The translations under genes were made by a program, and so were the position numbers. The notes below the pieces were generated by a model. The model was not told the DNA's origin, did not search any database, and saw nothing but the letters and a program-made list of their open reading frames with translations. This document shows positions 43,712 through 52,328 of a stretch of 64,000 nucleotides of DNA, piece after piece. Position 1 is the stretch's first letter; each line of letters opens with the position of its first letter. Origin of the DNA: Blautia sp. An81 (lineage in GTDB: Bacteria > Bacillota > Clostridia > Lachnospirales > Lachnospiraceae). The stretch covers positions 120,428-184,427 of the forward strand of contig NZ_NFHH01000005.1 of NCBI RefSeq assembly GCF_002161285.1, given 5' to 3'.

Positions 43712-44558
43712 GGTTTTCTTGACTCTCCTGTCTTTCTTTTTGTATTTTATTATATTTTGCCCAAACACCGCTGTACAGAATATTTCTCAAAAGCTCTGCA
43801 TCCTGAAGGCAGGGCAGTTTTTCAAAAGCACCTGTGGCCTCTCCCATCATCATGATGAGCATCCGGCGCACTTCCTGTTCATACTCTTCTTCACTCCGGC
43901 ATTTCTTTCTGGTCACACTTAAAGGATTATACGCCCCTGTCTCTCTGTCCTTAGGGAGGTCATCATAGGCATCCATAATATATATAAATTTTCCCAGATA
44001 AAAACCGAATTTGCGGAGAGTTTCTTCCCAGTAATCCTCCCGGATCACAAACAAATCTTCCATCAAAGCACCAAAGGCCCCTGACACAATATCAATATCC
44101 ATCAATTTCTGTTCTTCATAAACAGCCAGCTGGCGAAGCTGTTTTTTGATCACACTGGCCTGTCTTGGATATTCTTTGCAGATTTGGGCTGCCTTTTTTC
44201 TGAACAAATGGATTCCTGCGATTCCCGGCAGGCTTCTATCATCCTTCCAGTCATCTTCAAACTTAAAATAAGTAAGAAGAATGTTCATCTTCGCCCCGTA
44301 TTCTGAGATATCATTCTGGAGCATGGGGATTTTTTTCACCGGATGTAAAGGACAATGAGACTGAAATTCCCTGTTGTCCGCCTCATAAAGAGAGGAGAGA
44401 AATATGATCAGAAAAGTCATATCATAAGTCAGGGTCATCCGCCCTCTGAATCCGTACTCTTCTTTCAGCTTCCGACACAGCCCGCAGTAATAGGCCTTGT
44501 ATCTGTAAAACTCCTTTACCTTCAGTTCCGGCTTATCTATCATTACATATCCAAACAT
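43701..44558 (-). CDS. DUF5685 family protein
   Basis: A 285-residue, largely helical protein beginning [20 protein letters not shown], followed by [24 protein letters not shown]. The CxxC and a later SHCPLHP are conserved-looking and could bind metal. The middle has [13 protein letters not shown] and [21 protein letters not shown], a DDxxxD-like arrangement reminiscent of isoprenoid-synthase-like helical bundles; that similarity is only suggestive. The family is common in clostridia and has no assigned function that I know of. It is first in a three-gene unit with the J-domain and membrane proteins. Confidence 0.82.
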   Translation of the reverse strand: MFGYVMIDKPELKVKEFYRYKAYYCGLCRKLKEEYGFRGRMTLTYDMTFLIIFLSSLYEADNREFQSHCPLHPVKKIPMLQNDISEYGAKMNILLTYFKFEDDWKDDRSLPGIAGIHLFRKKAAQICKEYPRQASVIKKQLRQLAVYEEQKLMDIDIVSGAFGALMEDLFVIREDYWEETLRKFGFYLGKFIYIMDAYDDLPKDRETGAYNPLSVTRKKCRSEEEYEQEVRRMLIMMMGEATGAFEKLPCLQDAELLRNILYSGVWAKYNKIQKERQESQENHGK

Positions 44559-44689
44559 TTTATTACTGGACCTTTCTGCAGAACCTCTGCGTATATGATG
44601 TTACAGTTTCCATTTGCTTTATATGCCTGTCAGCATCATATCAGTCTATTATACTATAAGTTATTTCAAATTGCTATCTTTTCTTGCCA

Positions 44690-44718
44690 TTGACGGACAT
44701 ACGTTTTTCCGCTATACT
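44690..44718 (+). promoter_or_regulatory. Promoter of the alarmone synthetase gene
   Basis: TTGACG (44690-44695), 17-bp spacer, TATACT (44713-44718). The start codon lies 52 bp downstream with GAGGTG before it. Confidence 0.8.
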
Positions 44719-44770
44719 GAGGAAAGCTTTTAACGGAATGCAGCACACAAGAAAGAGGTGTTAAAGTACT

Positions 44771-45472
44771 ATGAAAAATAATATTAATCAAAAATTCCCC
44801 CTGGAGGAAAAACTGGATATCGCTTCCCCGGAAAAGTTTATCAAAAATACAGATCATTTCAATTCCCTGATGATGCGTTACCGCTGTGCTATTCGTGAGA
44901 TAAGCACCAAGCTGGAAGTCCTAAACGACGAGTTTTCCATTAAATATAACCGCAATCCTATCTCCTCAATTAAAAGCCGCATTAAAACTCCTCTGAGTAT
45001 CTATAATAAACTTCAGCGTCTTGGCTACGACTTTACTGAGCAGAATATTGAGGAACAGCTCAATGATGTTGCAGGAATCCGGGTAATCTGCTCTTTCATG
45101 GACGATATCTATATTATGGCAAAACTTCTGGCCGATCAGGATGATATTACCGTCCTTAGGATTAAGGACTATATTCAGAATCCTAAAGACAACGGCTACC
45201 GCAGCTATCATATGATCGTGGAAATCCCTGTGTTTTTCGCAGAGGGAAAAACGCCTATGCGAGCGGAAATTCAGATCCGCACCATTGCCATGGACTTCTG
45301 GGCCAGTCTGGAACATCAGCTCCGATACAAAAAAGAGCTGGGCAGCAATGATCAGTATGCCATGATCAGCCAGGAATTATATGACTGCGCATGTACCATT
45401 ACTGCCGTTGACAAACAGATGCAAAATATCAAAAATCTTATTGAAGAATACAGCACCCTCACTCCCCAATAA
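44771..45472 (+). CDS. Small alarmone synthetase, GTP pyrophosphokinase family
   Basis: A single-domain (p)ppGpp synthetase, 233 residues, of the RelQ/YjbM-YwaC kind. The RelA/SpoT synthetase fold is marked by RIKTPLSIYNKLQRLGYDFT, NDVAGIRVICSFMDDIY, IKDYIQNPKDNGYRSYHMIVE and EIQIRTIAMDFWASLEHQLRYK, with the catalytic acids in AGIRV/EIQIR. No hydrolase, TGS or ACT domain is present. It is monocistronic with a strong promoter. Its last 14 bases overlap the 3' end of the convergent gene. Confidence 0.94.
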   Translation: MKNNINQKFPLEEKLDIASPEKFIKNTDHFNSLMMRYRCAIREISTKLEVLNDEFSIKYNRNPISSIKSRIKTPLSIYNKLQRLGYDFTEQNIEEQLNDVAGIRVICSFMDDIYIMAKLLADQDDITVLRIKDYIQNPKDNGYRSYHMIVEIPVFFAEGKTPMRAEIQIRTIAMDFWASLEHQLRYKKELGSNDQYAMISQELYDCACTITAVDKQMQNIKNLIEEYSTLTPQ

Positions 45473-46082
45473 AAGCCTGCAATAGTTTTTCATTGGCGGA
45501 ATAGTAATCCTGTATTTCTTCCTTTTCACTCAGTCCGCTCTCACCATCTATAATGCGTAAAGCTACCTTATATTCACTGGCGGACTGAGGGCTTCCCGCA
45601 TCCTTATATCCCTGGCATTCCTGGATGGATACGTAATCCTCTTCATTTTCCGGAAAAACGCCCTGGTCTTTATACTCTTCATAGTTTTCCTCATTCATGA
45701 AGAAAATCATACTGGTACCTTCCTGAACATCAACGATAAATCTGGTCTGCATGGCAGCAAAGACCTGGGGATCAAATCCATCATCCTCTTCATCCGGACA
45801 GCTGTAATCAGAAATCTGTACATGGACCTGGCCGTCACCATTCAAATCCTCACCATATTCCTCAAACCATGTCTGAAGAGCCTGGCTGTCTTCTTCGGTC
45901 ATAGAATAATCTCCCAAAAACGCAATGCTATAATCATAATCAATTTTAGTCACCATGTCTCTGATAAAGATAATTACAAAAAACAGGATAAAAGCCCCGA
46001 TCAGCACATGGAACTTGTAGTAATAGAAAAAGTTTTCTATCTTTTTCTTTTTTTCCTCTGAAAGTAATTCTTTTTTCTTCAT
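45459..46082 (-). CDS. Single-pass membrane protein of unknown function
   Basis: A 207-residue protein starting MKKKELLSEEKKKKIENFFYYYKFH, a very basic cytoplasmic end, followed by one hydrophobic helix (VLIGAFILFFVIIFIRDMV, about residues 26-44). An acidic extracytoplasmic domain follows (LNGDGQVHVQISDYSCPDEEDDG, resembling a calcium-type DxDG loop). Similar small anchored proteins are common in clostridia but I do not recognise a named family. The start is the ATG after GGAA; another lies 11 codons upstream. Convergent with the alarmone synthetase. Confidence 0.7.
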   Translation of the reverse strand: MKKKELLSEEKKKKIENFFYYYKFHVLIGAFILFFVIIFIRDMVTKIDYDYSIAFLGDYSMTEEDSQALQTWFEEYGEDLNGDGQVHVQISDYSCPDEEDDGFDPQVFAAMQTRFIVDVQEGTSMIFFMNEENYEEYKDQGVFPENEEDYVSIQECQGYKDAGSPQSASEYKVALRIIDGESGLSEKEEIQDYYSANEKLLQAFIGE

Positions 46083-46220
46083 TTTTTCTGTTTCCTTTAC
46101 TCTGTTGTAATTCACTGCTCAAAATTTTAACACTTTCCTGTGAACAAAGGAAGTCCAACAGATAAAATTTATGAGATTTTAATATTCTTTTCATATTGTG
46201 CCGACTCTTTCACGCAAACC

Positions 46221-46260
46221 GCCCTGCAGAAAAGAAAGGAAAGCTTCTTTTCTGCAGGGC
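46221..46260. terminator. Long hairpin between glnK and the upstream gene
   Basis: GCCCTGCAGAAAAGAA pairs exactly with TTCTTTTCTGCAGGGC around an 8-base loop, 39 bp beyond the glnK stop on the minus strand. There is no long T run, so its strength as a terminator is uncertain. Confidence 0.65.
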
Positions 46261-46298
46261 AGTTTCTGCCAATATTTTATCCTATTTCTGTTCCGTCA

Positions 46299-46655
46299 TC
46301 AGTCACTTGCCTGGATCGCATCATATCCTGTCTCTTTGGTACGAATCTTATATGCGCTTTTGATCTCGTAGCTGAAGATTTTTCCATCGCCGGCCTCTCC
46401 GGTATAAGCGGCTTTCTGTATGGCATCAATGGTTTTCTTCTCCCATTCCTCAGAAGAGACCACAATCTCAAACTTAATCTTGGGCTGCATCTGCATATCC
46501 ACCTGCATACCTCTGACTACCTCTTTATATCCTCTCTGGATTCCCACACCCATTACCTGGGATACGGTCAATCCGTTTACTCCAATCTCGTCCAAAGCTG
46601 CTTTTACATCTTCAAATTTTTCTTCTCTTACCATTGCTTCTATTTTAATCATCAT
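46299..46655 (-). CDS. glnK: P-II family nitrogen regulator
   Basis: A PII signal protein that binds ATP/ADP and 2-oxoglutarate and gates the ammonium channel. The 118-residue protein begins MMIKIEAMVREEKFEDVKAAL, with VNGLTVSQVMGVG, the T-loop GYKEVVRGMQVDMQMQPK and the C-terminal GEAGDGKIFSYEIKSAYKIRT. The T-loop has no tyrosine at the position uridylylated in enteric GlnB, so covalent control of that kind is unlikely. It is 15 bp downstream of amt, the usual pair. The start follows AGGTGAG. Confidence 0.93.
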   Translation of the reverse strand: MMIKIEAMVREEKFEDVKAALDEIGVNGLTVSQVMGVGIQRGYKEVVRGMQVDMQMQPKIKFEIVVSSEEWEKKTIDAIQKAAYTGEAGDGKIFSYEIKSAYKIRTKETGYDAIQASD

Positions 46656-46670
46656 ACATCTCACCTCACA

Positions 46671-47912
46671 CTACTGATCCAGTCCATTAAAGCTCGGATA
46701 TGCACTTTCGCCATGCTGTGTAATATCAAGACCAATCTGCTCTTCTTTGACTGTAACGCGAAGAGGCGTGATCACTCTCACTACTGCCGCACATATCAGC
46801 GTTCCCACCACTGCTATGGCAATAGTCACCAAAATACCGGCAATCTGGGCAAGGAAAAGACGGTAATCTCCGAATACCAGCCCATTCCACTGAGCAGTAT
46901 CATTAATTGAACTCATACCGAAAAGACCTGTAGCAATACCTCCCCAGATACCGCCAAGCCCATGGCAGCCAAAGGCGTCCAGGGCATCATCAATTTTCAG
47001 TTTTTTCTTCACTAATTTTACCCCAAAGTAGCAGATAGGACTTACCAGTCCTCCGATAATAAAGGATGACCAGATTGGTACAAAACCTGCGCCGGGAGTA
47101 ATTGCCACAAGACCTACTACAAGACCTGTAGAAGCGCCTACCAGAGTTGGGCGTTTATCTTTGAGCACATCCAAGAGCATCCATACCAGCATGGCCGCTG
47201 CAGAGGCAATACCAGAGGTCATAAATGCATGAGCAGCCAGGCCGTCTGCGGCCAGAGCGCTGCCTGCATTAAATCCAAACCATCCGAACCACAGCATGGT
47301 TGCCCCAAGTACCACAAAAGGAATATTGTGTACACGATATACGGTAGTCTCATATCCCCGGCGTCTTCCAAGGATAATAGCCATAGTCAGGGCGCTGACT
47401 CCGGAACTGATGTGTACCACATTTCCTCCCGCAAAGTCTACGGAACCGATAGAAGCCAGAAAGCCTCCTTCTCCCCATACCATATGGGCCAGCGGATAGT
47501 ACACAATAATTGACCATAAAATAATAAACAGGAATAAGGCTTTAAAACGGATACGTCCAACCAGGGATCCCGTTAAAAGGGCCGGTGTGATTACCGCAAA
47601 CATCATTTGAAAAGCACAATATACCAGATGGGGGATATTGTCTGCATAAGGTCCTGCTTCCATGTCTACACCGTTTAGCCCGAACCAGCGGAAATCACCG
47701 ATAACTCCTCCGTGGTTTCCTCCAAAAGCCAGGGAATATCCGAACAGACACCACATTACAATAGCCACTCCCATGATCGCCACACAAGCCATCATGGTAT
47801 TTACTACATTTTTTCTTCTAACAAGACCTCCGTAAAAGAAGGCCAGACCGGGGGTCATAAAAAACACCAGCGCAGCCGAAATAATCATAAAAGCAGTATC
47901 TCCACTATTCAT
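46671..47912 (-). CDS. amt: Ammonium transporter
   Basis: An Amt/Mep/Rh channel of 413 residues with 11 predicted helices. Signature segments are TPGLAFFYGGLVRRKNVVNTMM, DFAGGNVVHISSGVSALTMAI with the first pore histidine, and AFGCHGLGGIWGGIATGLFG with the second. It brings in ammonium and is regulated by the adjacent GlnK. GGGAGG precedes the ATG. The leader of more than 200 nt contains several hairpins (47938-47972, 48061-48078, 48088-48123), so transcription or translation may be controlled there. Confidence 0.95.
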   Translation of the reverse strand: MNSGDTAFMIISAALVFFMTPGLAFFYGGLVRRKNVVNTMMACVAIMGVAIVMWCLFGYSLAFGGNHGGVIGDFRWFGLNGVDMEAGPYADNIPHLVYCAFQMMFAVITPALLTGSLVGRIRFKALFLFIILWSIIVYYPLAHMVWGEGGFLASIGSVDFAGGNVVHISSGVSALTMAIILGRRRGYETTVYRVHNIPFVVLGATMLWFGWFGFNAGSALAADGLAAHAFMTSGIASAAAMLVWMLLDVLKDKRPTLVGASTGLVVGLVAITPGAGFVPIWSSFIIGGLVSPICYFGVKLVKKKLKIDDALDAFGCHGLGGIWGGIATGLFGMSSINDTAQWNGLVFGDYRLFLAQIAGILVTIAIAVVGTLICAAVVRVITPLRVTVKEEQIGLDITQHGESAYPSFNGLDQ

Positions 47913-47937
47913 AAACTCTCACTTTCCTTTCTCCTCC

Positions 47938-48123
47938 CAGAACTTCTCTGCCATAAAGGCAAAAAGGTTCTGTCATATTTTCTTTTTCATCTGTGGGCAG
48001 AGAAACTATGCCCGATGAAGATCGTTTTTTTGATTTTTACTGCGCAGTGTTTCAATGCTACGGAAACTTTCATTTCCGAAAAAAGAAAAGGCGTTCAAAA
48101 TGCTCCTGCATTTCAAACGCCTT
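47938..48123 (-). promoter_or_regulatory. Structured leader of the amt-glnK operon
   Basis: On the minus strand the order is a hairpin AAGGCGTTTGAAATGC/GCATTTTGAACGCCTT followed by a T-rich run (terminator-like, 48123-48081), then CGGAAA/TTTCCG with a 6-base loop (48078-48061), and finally CAGAAC...TGCC/GGCA...GTTCTG (47972-47938), which abuts the GGGAGG ribosome binding site. Together they suggest attenuation or antitermination control; no known riboswitch class is recognised. The rest of the 335-bp gap up to 48247 holds nothing else clear. Confidence 0.55.
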
Positions 48124-48247
48124 CGTTTTAACGAACTTTAGTCTAGCACAGTGTTAGCAAAAAAGCAAGTGTTTTTTTTAGATTTTGTAACTCTTTTTCA
48201 TTCTCTGCATATCCTGAATGGAGAGAAATTCCATGGAGTGCAGACCT

Positions 48248-49039
48248 ATGGCCTATAAAATCATGATTGACAGCGGGCACGGGGGTAATGACCCGGGCGC
48301 CGTATATGAAGGACGGCAGGAAAAAGATGACGCTCTCCGACTGGCTCTTGCGGTGGGAGATATTTTATCAAGAAACGGCGTAGATGTAGAATATACCCGG
48401 ACAGGAGACGTTTACCAGACACCTTTCGAAAAAGCACAGATTGGAAATGCCTCTGATGCTGACTTTTTTATTTCTTTCCACCGAAATTCCAGTCCTACAC
48501 CTAACCAGTACAGCGGGGTAGAAACTCTGGTTTATGACCAGTCAGGGCGAAAGCTGGATATGGCAGAAAACATTAACGGAGCTCTGGGAGAATTAGGTTT
48601 CCAGGAGCTTGGTGTAAAGTCCCGGCCCGGTCTGGTGGTGCTGCGGAGGACAAAAATGCCGGCAGTCCTTGTGGAAGCCGGATTTATTAACAGTGATGAA
48701 GATAATGAAATCTTCGACTCTCAGTTTCAGGATATAGCCCAGGCAATTGCCTCTGGAATTCTGGGAACTCTGAATGAAGAGACAGTAGAAACCCCAGGAA
48801 ATTCTCAGGATATTTTCTATCGTGTTCAGACAGGGAGCTTCAGAGAGCGGGCAAATGCTGATAATCTCCTTTATGAACTGGAAGATCAGGGATTTCCCGC
48901 CTTCATCCTTCGTGAAGACGGTCTGTATAAAGTGCAGGTTGGAGCTTTCAAAAATCTGGAAAACGCCGTAAAAATGGAAAGGTCTCTTAGGAATGCCGGG
49001 TACAGCACCTGGATTGACGCTGCCCCTGCTACTTACTGA
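48248..49039 (+). CDS. N-acetylmuramoyl-L-alanine amidase with SPOR domain
   Basis: A zinc-dependent peptidoglycan amidase (Amidase_3) fused to a SPOR domain. The catalytic part has MIDSGHGGNDPGAVYEGRQEKDDAL (zinc His and Glu), FISFHRNS with the second histidine (position usually SLHxN) and AVLVEAGFINSDEDN with the catalytic glutamate. Residues about 190-263 hold two SPOR-like halves (YRVQTGSFRERANADNLL and YKVQVGAFKNLENAVKM). There is no signal peptide, so the enzyme may be sporulation-linked or act in the cytoplasm of the mother cell; that is unresolved. The ATG follows GGAG; upstream ATGs lack a site. Confidence 0.92.
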   Translation: MAYKIMIDSGHGGNDPGAVYEGRQEKDDALRLALAVGDILSRNGVDVEYTRTGDVYQTPFEKAQIGNASDADFFISFHRNSSPTPNQYSGVETLVYDQSGRKLDMAENINGALGELGFQELGVKSRPGLVVLRRTKMPAVLVEAGFINSDEDNEIFDSQFQDIAQAIASGILGTLNEETVETPGNSQDIFYRVQTGSFRERANADNLLYELEDQGFPAFILREDGLYKVQVGAFKNLENAVKMERSLRNAGYSTWIDAAPATY

Positions 49040-49061
49040 TGAAAATCCAAATACAAAACGG

Positions 49062-49096
49062 AAAGAGGACCGGGGATATCCTCAGTCCTCTCTTTT
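49062..49096. terminator. Terminator between amidase and methylglyoxal synthase genes
   Basis: AAAGAGGAC and GTCCTCTCTTT form a hairpin between the convergent stop codons; A and T runs on the two sides fit bidirectional use. Confidence 0.75.
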
Positions 49097-49565
49097 ACAT
49101 AGATTCTGCTCTTTCTTTTATATTCTTCTTAAAATTAATTACTTCGTGATCATATTCTTTATCCATATACAGAGAAGTGATCATGAAATCTGCGGTAGCT
49201 CTGTTAACAGCCATAGGAATATCATAGACCTGGGCAATCCTCATCAGGGCTTTTACATCTGGGTCATGGGGCTGAGCGGTAAGTGGATCTGAAAAGAATA
49301 CCACAAAGTCAATGACGCCTTCTACAATCTTGGCTCCTATCTGCTGGTCTCCTCCTAAAGGTCCGCTGTTATAGCCTTTTACCCTAAGACCTGTTCTGTC
49401 AGCTATCATTCTGGCGGTAGTTCCTGTTCCATAAAGATTATGATTCTTTAAAACCTCACTGTGGTCCATACACCACTGTATGATCTTGGCTTTTTCATTA
49501 TCATGGGCAATCAAAGCAATATTCTTTTTCTTTTTGATCGTAAATGTCATATACTCATCATTCAT
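49095..49565 (-). CDS. mgsA: Methylglyoxal synthase
   Basis: MgsA converts dihydroxyacetone phosphate to methylglyoxal and phosphate, a bypass relieving sugar-phosphate stress. The 156-residue protein has IALIAHDNEKAKIIQWC, YGTGTTARMIADRTGL, GPLGGDQQIGAKIVEG and FFSDPLTAQPHDPDVKALMR, which contain the catalytic aspartates and phosphate-binding loops. Length is normal. GGCGGAG precedes the ATG. It stands alone between the amidase and lipid kinase genes. Confidence 0.96.
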   Translation of the reverse strand: MNDEYMTFTIKKKKNIALIAHDNEKAKIIQWCMDHSEVLKNHNLYGTGTTARMIADRTGLRVKGYNSGPLGGDQQIGAKIVEGVIDFVVFFSDPLTAQPHDPDVKALMRIAQVYDIPMAVNRATADFMITSLYMDKEYDHEVINFKKNIKERAESM

Positions 49566-49662
49566 CTTTTTTCTCCGCCTTCCTTTGCATATTTTTTGAT
49601 TTCTTTCGCCTTTTTTCAGGAATTATTTAATAATAATTTCATCTTATTCTAACATAATTTCC

Positions 49663-49691
49663 TTGTTCTCACAATGGGAAACTGCTACAAT
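49663..49691 (+). promoter_or_regulatory. Promoter of the lipid kinase gene
   Basis: TTGTTC (49663-49668), 17-bp spacer, TACAAT (49686-49691); the start codon lies 31 bp downstream. Confidence 0.65.
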
Positions 49692-49721
49692 GGTACCCAG
49701 AGGAAAGCAGGTGTTTGAATA

Positions 49722-50645
49722 ATGTTTTATTTCATTGTAAATCCCCATGCCCGTTCTGATCAGGGCATGGATATCTGGAAAAAGGCAGAAGAGATTCTTG
49801 CCGCTGAAAAAGTAGAATATGAAGTATTCTTTACTAAATATACTGGGCATGCCAAAGAACTGGCAAAACAGATCGCTGTTCTTTCTCTTCCATGTACTTT
49901 GACAGTACTGGGAGGAGACGGGACTCTGAACGAAGTCATTGACGGCCTTGCCCAGACAGATTTTTCTCGTATCACCCTGGGCTATATTCCCACAGGCTCA
50001 GGAAATGATTTTGCCAGAGGTCTGGGAATTTCTTCAAATGTGACAGCATGTATGAATTCTATACTTTCTCCTTCAGACTATGCTCTGGTAGATGTAGGAA
50101 TGTCCCGGACGTCAGCAGGAAAACATTATTTTCTTGTAAGCAGCGGCATAGGATATGATGCGGATATCTGCCGCAATGTAATGAAAACACCTATGAAAAA
50201 AGCTTTGAACAGGCTCCACATGGGAAAACTCACTTACGTTTATGTAGCTCTGAAGCTGCTGCTGGGCTACCAGTGCTGTCCTGTGTCTGTCCGGATTGAT
50301 AAAAAGGAAATCCACCGGCTGCCCCGATTCTACTTTCTGGCTGGTATGAACATGAAGCAGGAAGGCGGTGGGGTAAGATTTTGTCCCGGAGCCCGATACC
50401 AGGACGGCCTTCTTGATGTCTGCCTGGTAGGAGACCTTCCCAAAGCCAAAATCCTGACACTTTTCCCTACAGCCTTTATAGGGAAACATACCAGATTTCA
50501 CGGAATTCATATGTATCGGTGCCGCCGCATAGATATTATCAGTGAAAAACCTCTTCCCATCCACTGTGATGGAGAATCAGCAGGTTCTCACCGGCACCTT
50601 ACTATTTTAAATACACAGAAAAAGATAAAGGTTATTCTAAAGTAA
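49722..50645 (+). CDS. Diacylglycerol kinase-family lipid kinase (YegS/DgkB-like)
   Basis: A soluble lipid kinase that phosphorylates diacylglycerol or a related lipid. The 307-residue protein has the catalytic domain motifs YFIVNPHARSDQG, VLGGDGTLNEVIDGL (nucleotide-binding GGDGT) and GYIPTGSGNDFARGLG, then the beta-sandwich half ending in PIHCDGE. It starts a row with a glycerophosphodiesterase and a PAP2 phosphatase, suggesting a local set of phospholipid-turnover genes. AGGTG precedes the ATG. Confidence 0.94.
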   Translation: MFYFIVNPHARSDQGMDIWKKAEEILAAEKVEYEVFFTKYTGHAKELAKQIAVLSLPCTLTVLGGDGTLNEVIDGLAQTDFSRITLGYIPTGSGNDFARGLGISSNVTACMNSILSPSDYALVDVGMSRTSAGKHYFLVSSGIGYDADICRNVMKTPMKKALNRLHMGKLTYVYVALKLLLGYQCCPVSVRIDKKEIHRLPRFYFLAGMNMKQEGGGVRFCPGARYQDGLLDVCLVGDLPKAKILTLFPTAFIGKHTRFHGIHMYRCRRIDIISEKPLPIHCDGESAGSHRHLTILNTQKKIKVILK

Positions 50646-50658
50646 CAGGAGGAAACAT

Positions 50659-51498
50659 ATGAAGATACTTTTTATTATTCCAATTGTCTTACTTGTACTT
50701 TTTTGTCTCTATTTCTACTGTATCATGCCGCGGCTGACCAGAAAGAAAGAGGCTCAGGACTTCATTCATCATCTTTTTGCCCACAGAGGGCTGTTTTCCA
50801 AAGATCAGTCCATCCCTGAAAATTCTATGGCTGCCTTTGCAAAAGCTATAGAACACGGATACGGCATTGAAATGGATATCCAGCTTACAAAGGATAATCA
50901 GCTGGTAGTCTTTCACGATCACACCCTTACCAGGATGTGCGGCATTGACCTTCCTGTGTGCGAAATGACTTATGAACAGCTGCAGAAATACACGCTCTTT
51001 GATACAGACGAAAAAATTCCTCTGTTTAAGGATGTTCTGAAGCTGGTAAAGGGCAAAGTTCCTCTTCTGATTGAAATCAAACTGCCTACTCTGCGTACAT
51101 ATACCTGTCAGGCGGCAGATGAATTATTACAGAATTATCAGGGAAAATATTGTATAGAGTCTTTTAATCCACTGGCTTTAAGATGGTATAAAAAGCATAG
51201 AAAAGAGGTTGTCCGGGGACAGCTATCTGCCAATCTGACAAAGCCCGTGACAGAAGCAGGATTTCTGCTCTCTTTCCTCGTAAAATACCTGCTGCTGAAT
51301 TTTTTAGGCAGACCAGACTTTATCGCATACCGCTATACAGATACCCAGAACGTAAGCTTTATGTTAAACAAATGCCTATGGCGAACCCCGACTTTTGCCT
51401 GGACAGTACGTTCTCAGGCGGTTCTGGAAAAGTACCGGAGCAAATTTGATTCCATCATTTTTGACGGTTTTGTTCCTTCTCATAAACATTCTGTTTAA
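50659..51498 (+). CDS. Glycerophosphodiester phosphodiesterase
   Basis: This enzyme hydrolyses glycerophosphodiesters to glycerol-3-phosphate and an alcohol. The N-terminal helix (ILFIIPIVLLVLFCLYFYCI, residues 3-22) anchors the protein with the catalytic domain probably outside. Motifs are FAHRGLFSKDQSIPENSMAAF (catalytic His), GIEMDIQLTKDNQLVVFHDH (metal acids and second His) and LLIEIKLPT. GGAGG precedes the ATG and the gene follows the lipid kinase by 13 bp, so the two form an operon. Confidence 0.94.
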   Translation: MKILFIIPIVLLVLFCLYFYCIMPRLTRKKEAQDFIHHLFAHRGLFSKDQSIPENSMAAFAKAIEHGYGIEMDIQLTKDNQLVVFHDHTLTRMCGIDLPVCEMTYEQLQKYTLFDTDEKIPLFKDVLKLVKGKVPLLIEIKLPTLRTYTCQAADELLQNYQGKYCIESFNPLALRWYKKHRKEVVRGQLSANLTKPVTEAGFLLSFLVKYLLLNFLGRPDFIAYRYTDTQNVSFMLNKCLWRTPTFAWTVRSQAVLEKYRSKFDSIIFDGFVPSHKHSV

Positions 51499-51522
51499 AA
51501 TATTAAACTAGTGTAAATTCCA

Positions 51523-51551
51523 TTGTTATCAGAAATCTACTGTGCTATAAT
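51523..51551 (+). promoter_or_regulatory. Promoter of the PAP2 gene
   Basis: TTGTTA (51523-51528), 17-bp spacer, TATAAT (51546-51551), an exact -10 box, 32 bp before the start codon. Confidence 0.85.
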
Positions 51552-51582
51552 GGGTTCAGATTTAGATGTGTGAGGTGAACTT

Positions 51583-52233
51583 ATGAATTTTCTGAAAAAG
51601 TACCGACATACTCTGGCAATCCCCGCATATGGAATTCTATATTTGCTGGCTTTTCAGTATGTGGAGCAGCGTTCTGTACGCCATCATATTATCCACATGA
51701 AGATAGATGATTATATTCCATTTTGTGAGTATTTTATAGTACCTTATTTTTTATGGTTCATTTTTATTGCAGCCACAGTATTTTATTTTGCCTTTATCAA
51801 TAAGAATAAAAAAGAATACTGGCAGCTTGTTCTGTCCCTGGGTATAGGTATGACTCTGTTCATTATCATTTCTCTGATTTTTCCAAATGGACAGGAACTG
51901 CGCCCTTCTCTTTCAGGGGACAGCATATTTATAGAAATGGTCCGGTATTTATACAAAATAGATACTCCTACCAATATATTTCCCAGTATCCACGTTTTTA
52001 ACACTGTGGCCTGCTGTATTGCTATTTTCCGGCACAAAGGGTTCCGTTTTAAAAGACTTGTTCCCATAGCCGCAGGCATCCTGGGAACGCTGATCGTTTT
52101 ATCCACCATATTCCTGAAACAGCATACACTGCTGGATGTAGTTGGCGCTATTGTTTTAAATGTTTTCTGTTACCAGCTTCTTTACAAGCCAAAGGCAGTT
52201 CAGGAAAAACAGCCTGCCAGAGTCAGAGCTTAA
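51583..52233 (+). CDS. PAP2-superfamily membrane phosphatase
   Basis: A 216-residue integral membrane protein with about six helices and the PAP2 active-site pieces: FPSIHVFNTV (PSxH) and STIFLKQHTLLDVVGA (SxxxxxHxxxD). It probably dephosphorylates phosphatidate or undecaprenyl pyrophosphate-type lipids. The N-terminal K-rich motif I (KxxxxxxRP) is not obvious; ELRPSL may take its place. It has its own promoter and a shared terminator with the convergent glycosyltransferase gene. Confidence 0.88.
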   Translation: MNFLKKYRHTLAIPAYGILYLLAFQYVEQRSVRHHIIHMKIDDYIPFCEYFIVPYFLWFIFIAATVFYFAFINKNKKEYWQLVLSLGIGMTLFIIISLIFPNGQELRPSLSGDSIFIEMVRYLYKIDTPTNIFPSIHVFNTVACCIAIFRHKGFRFKRLVPIAAGILGTLIVLSTIFLKQHTLLDVVGAIVLNVFCYQLLYKPKAVQEKQPARVRA

Positions 52234-52252
52234 TGTGAATATATTATTTTTA

Positions 52253-52304
52253 AAAAATATCCCGGAAGTCTCATGTATACCAGTTAAGACTCCGGGATAT
52301 TTTT
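52253..52304. terminator. Bidirectional terminator between PAP2 and glycosyltransferase genes
   Basis: AAAAATATCCCGGA-AGTCT pairs with AGACT-CCGGGATATTTTT around a short loop, between convergent stops. Confidence 0.9.
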
Positions 52305-52328
52305 CGTCCGCCTTTTTAATTTCTGCTT

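Noticed and set aside
47913..48130. ANTAR-type dual hairpin before amt
   Set aside because: The one hairpin with a hexaloop (TGAAAG on the minus strand) lacks the expected A at position 1, and a matching second hairpin with a hexaloop is not seen.
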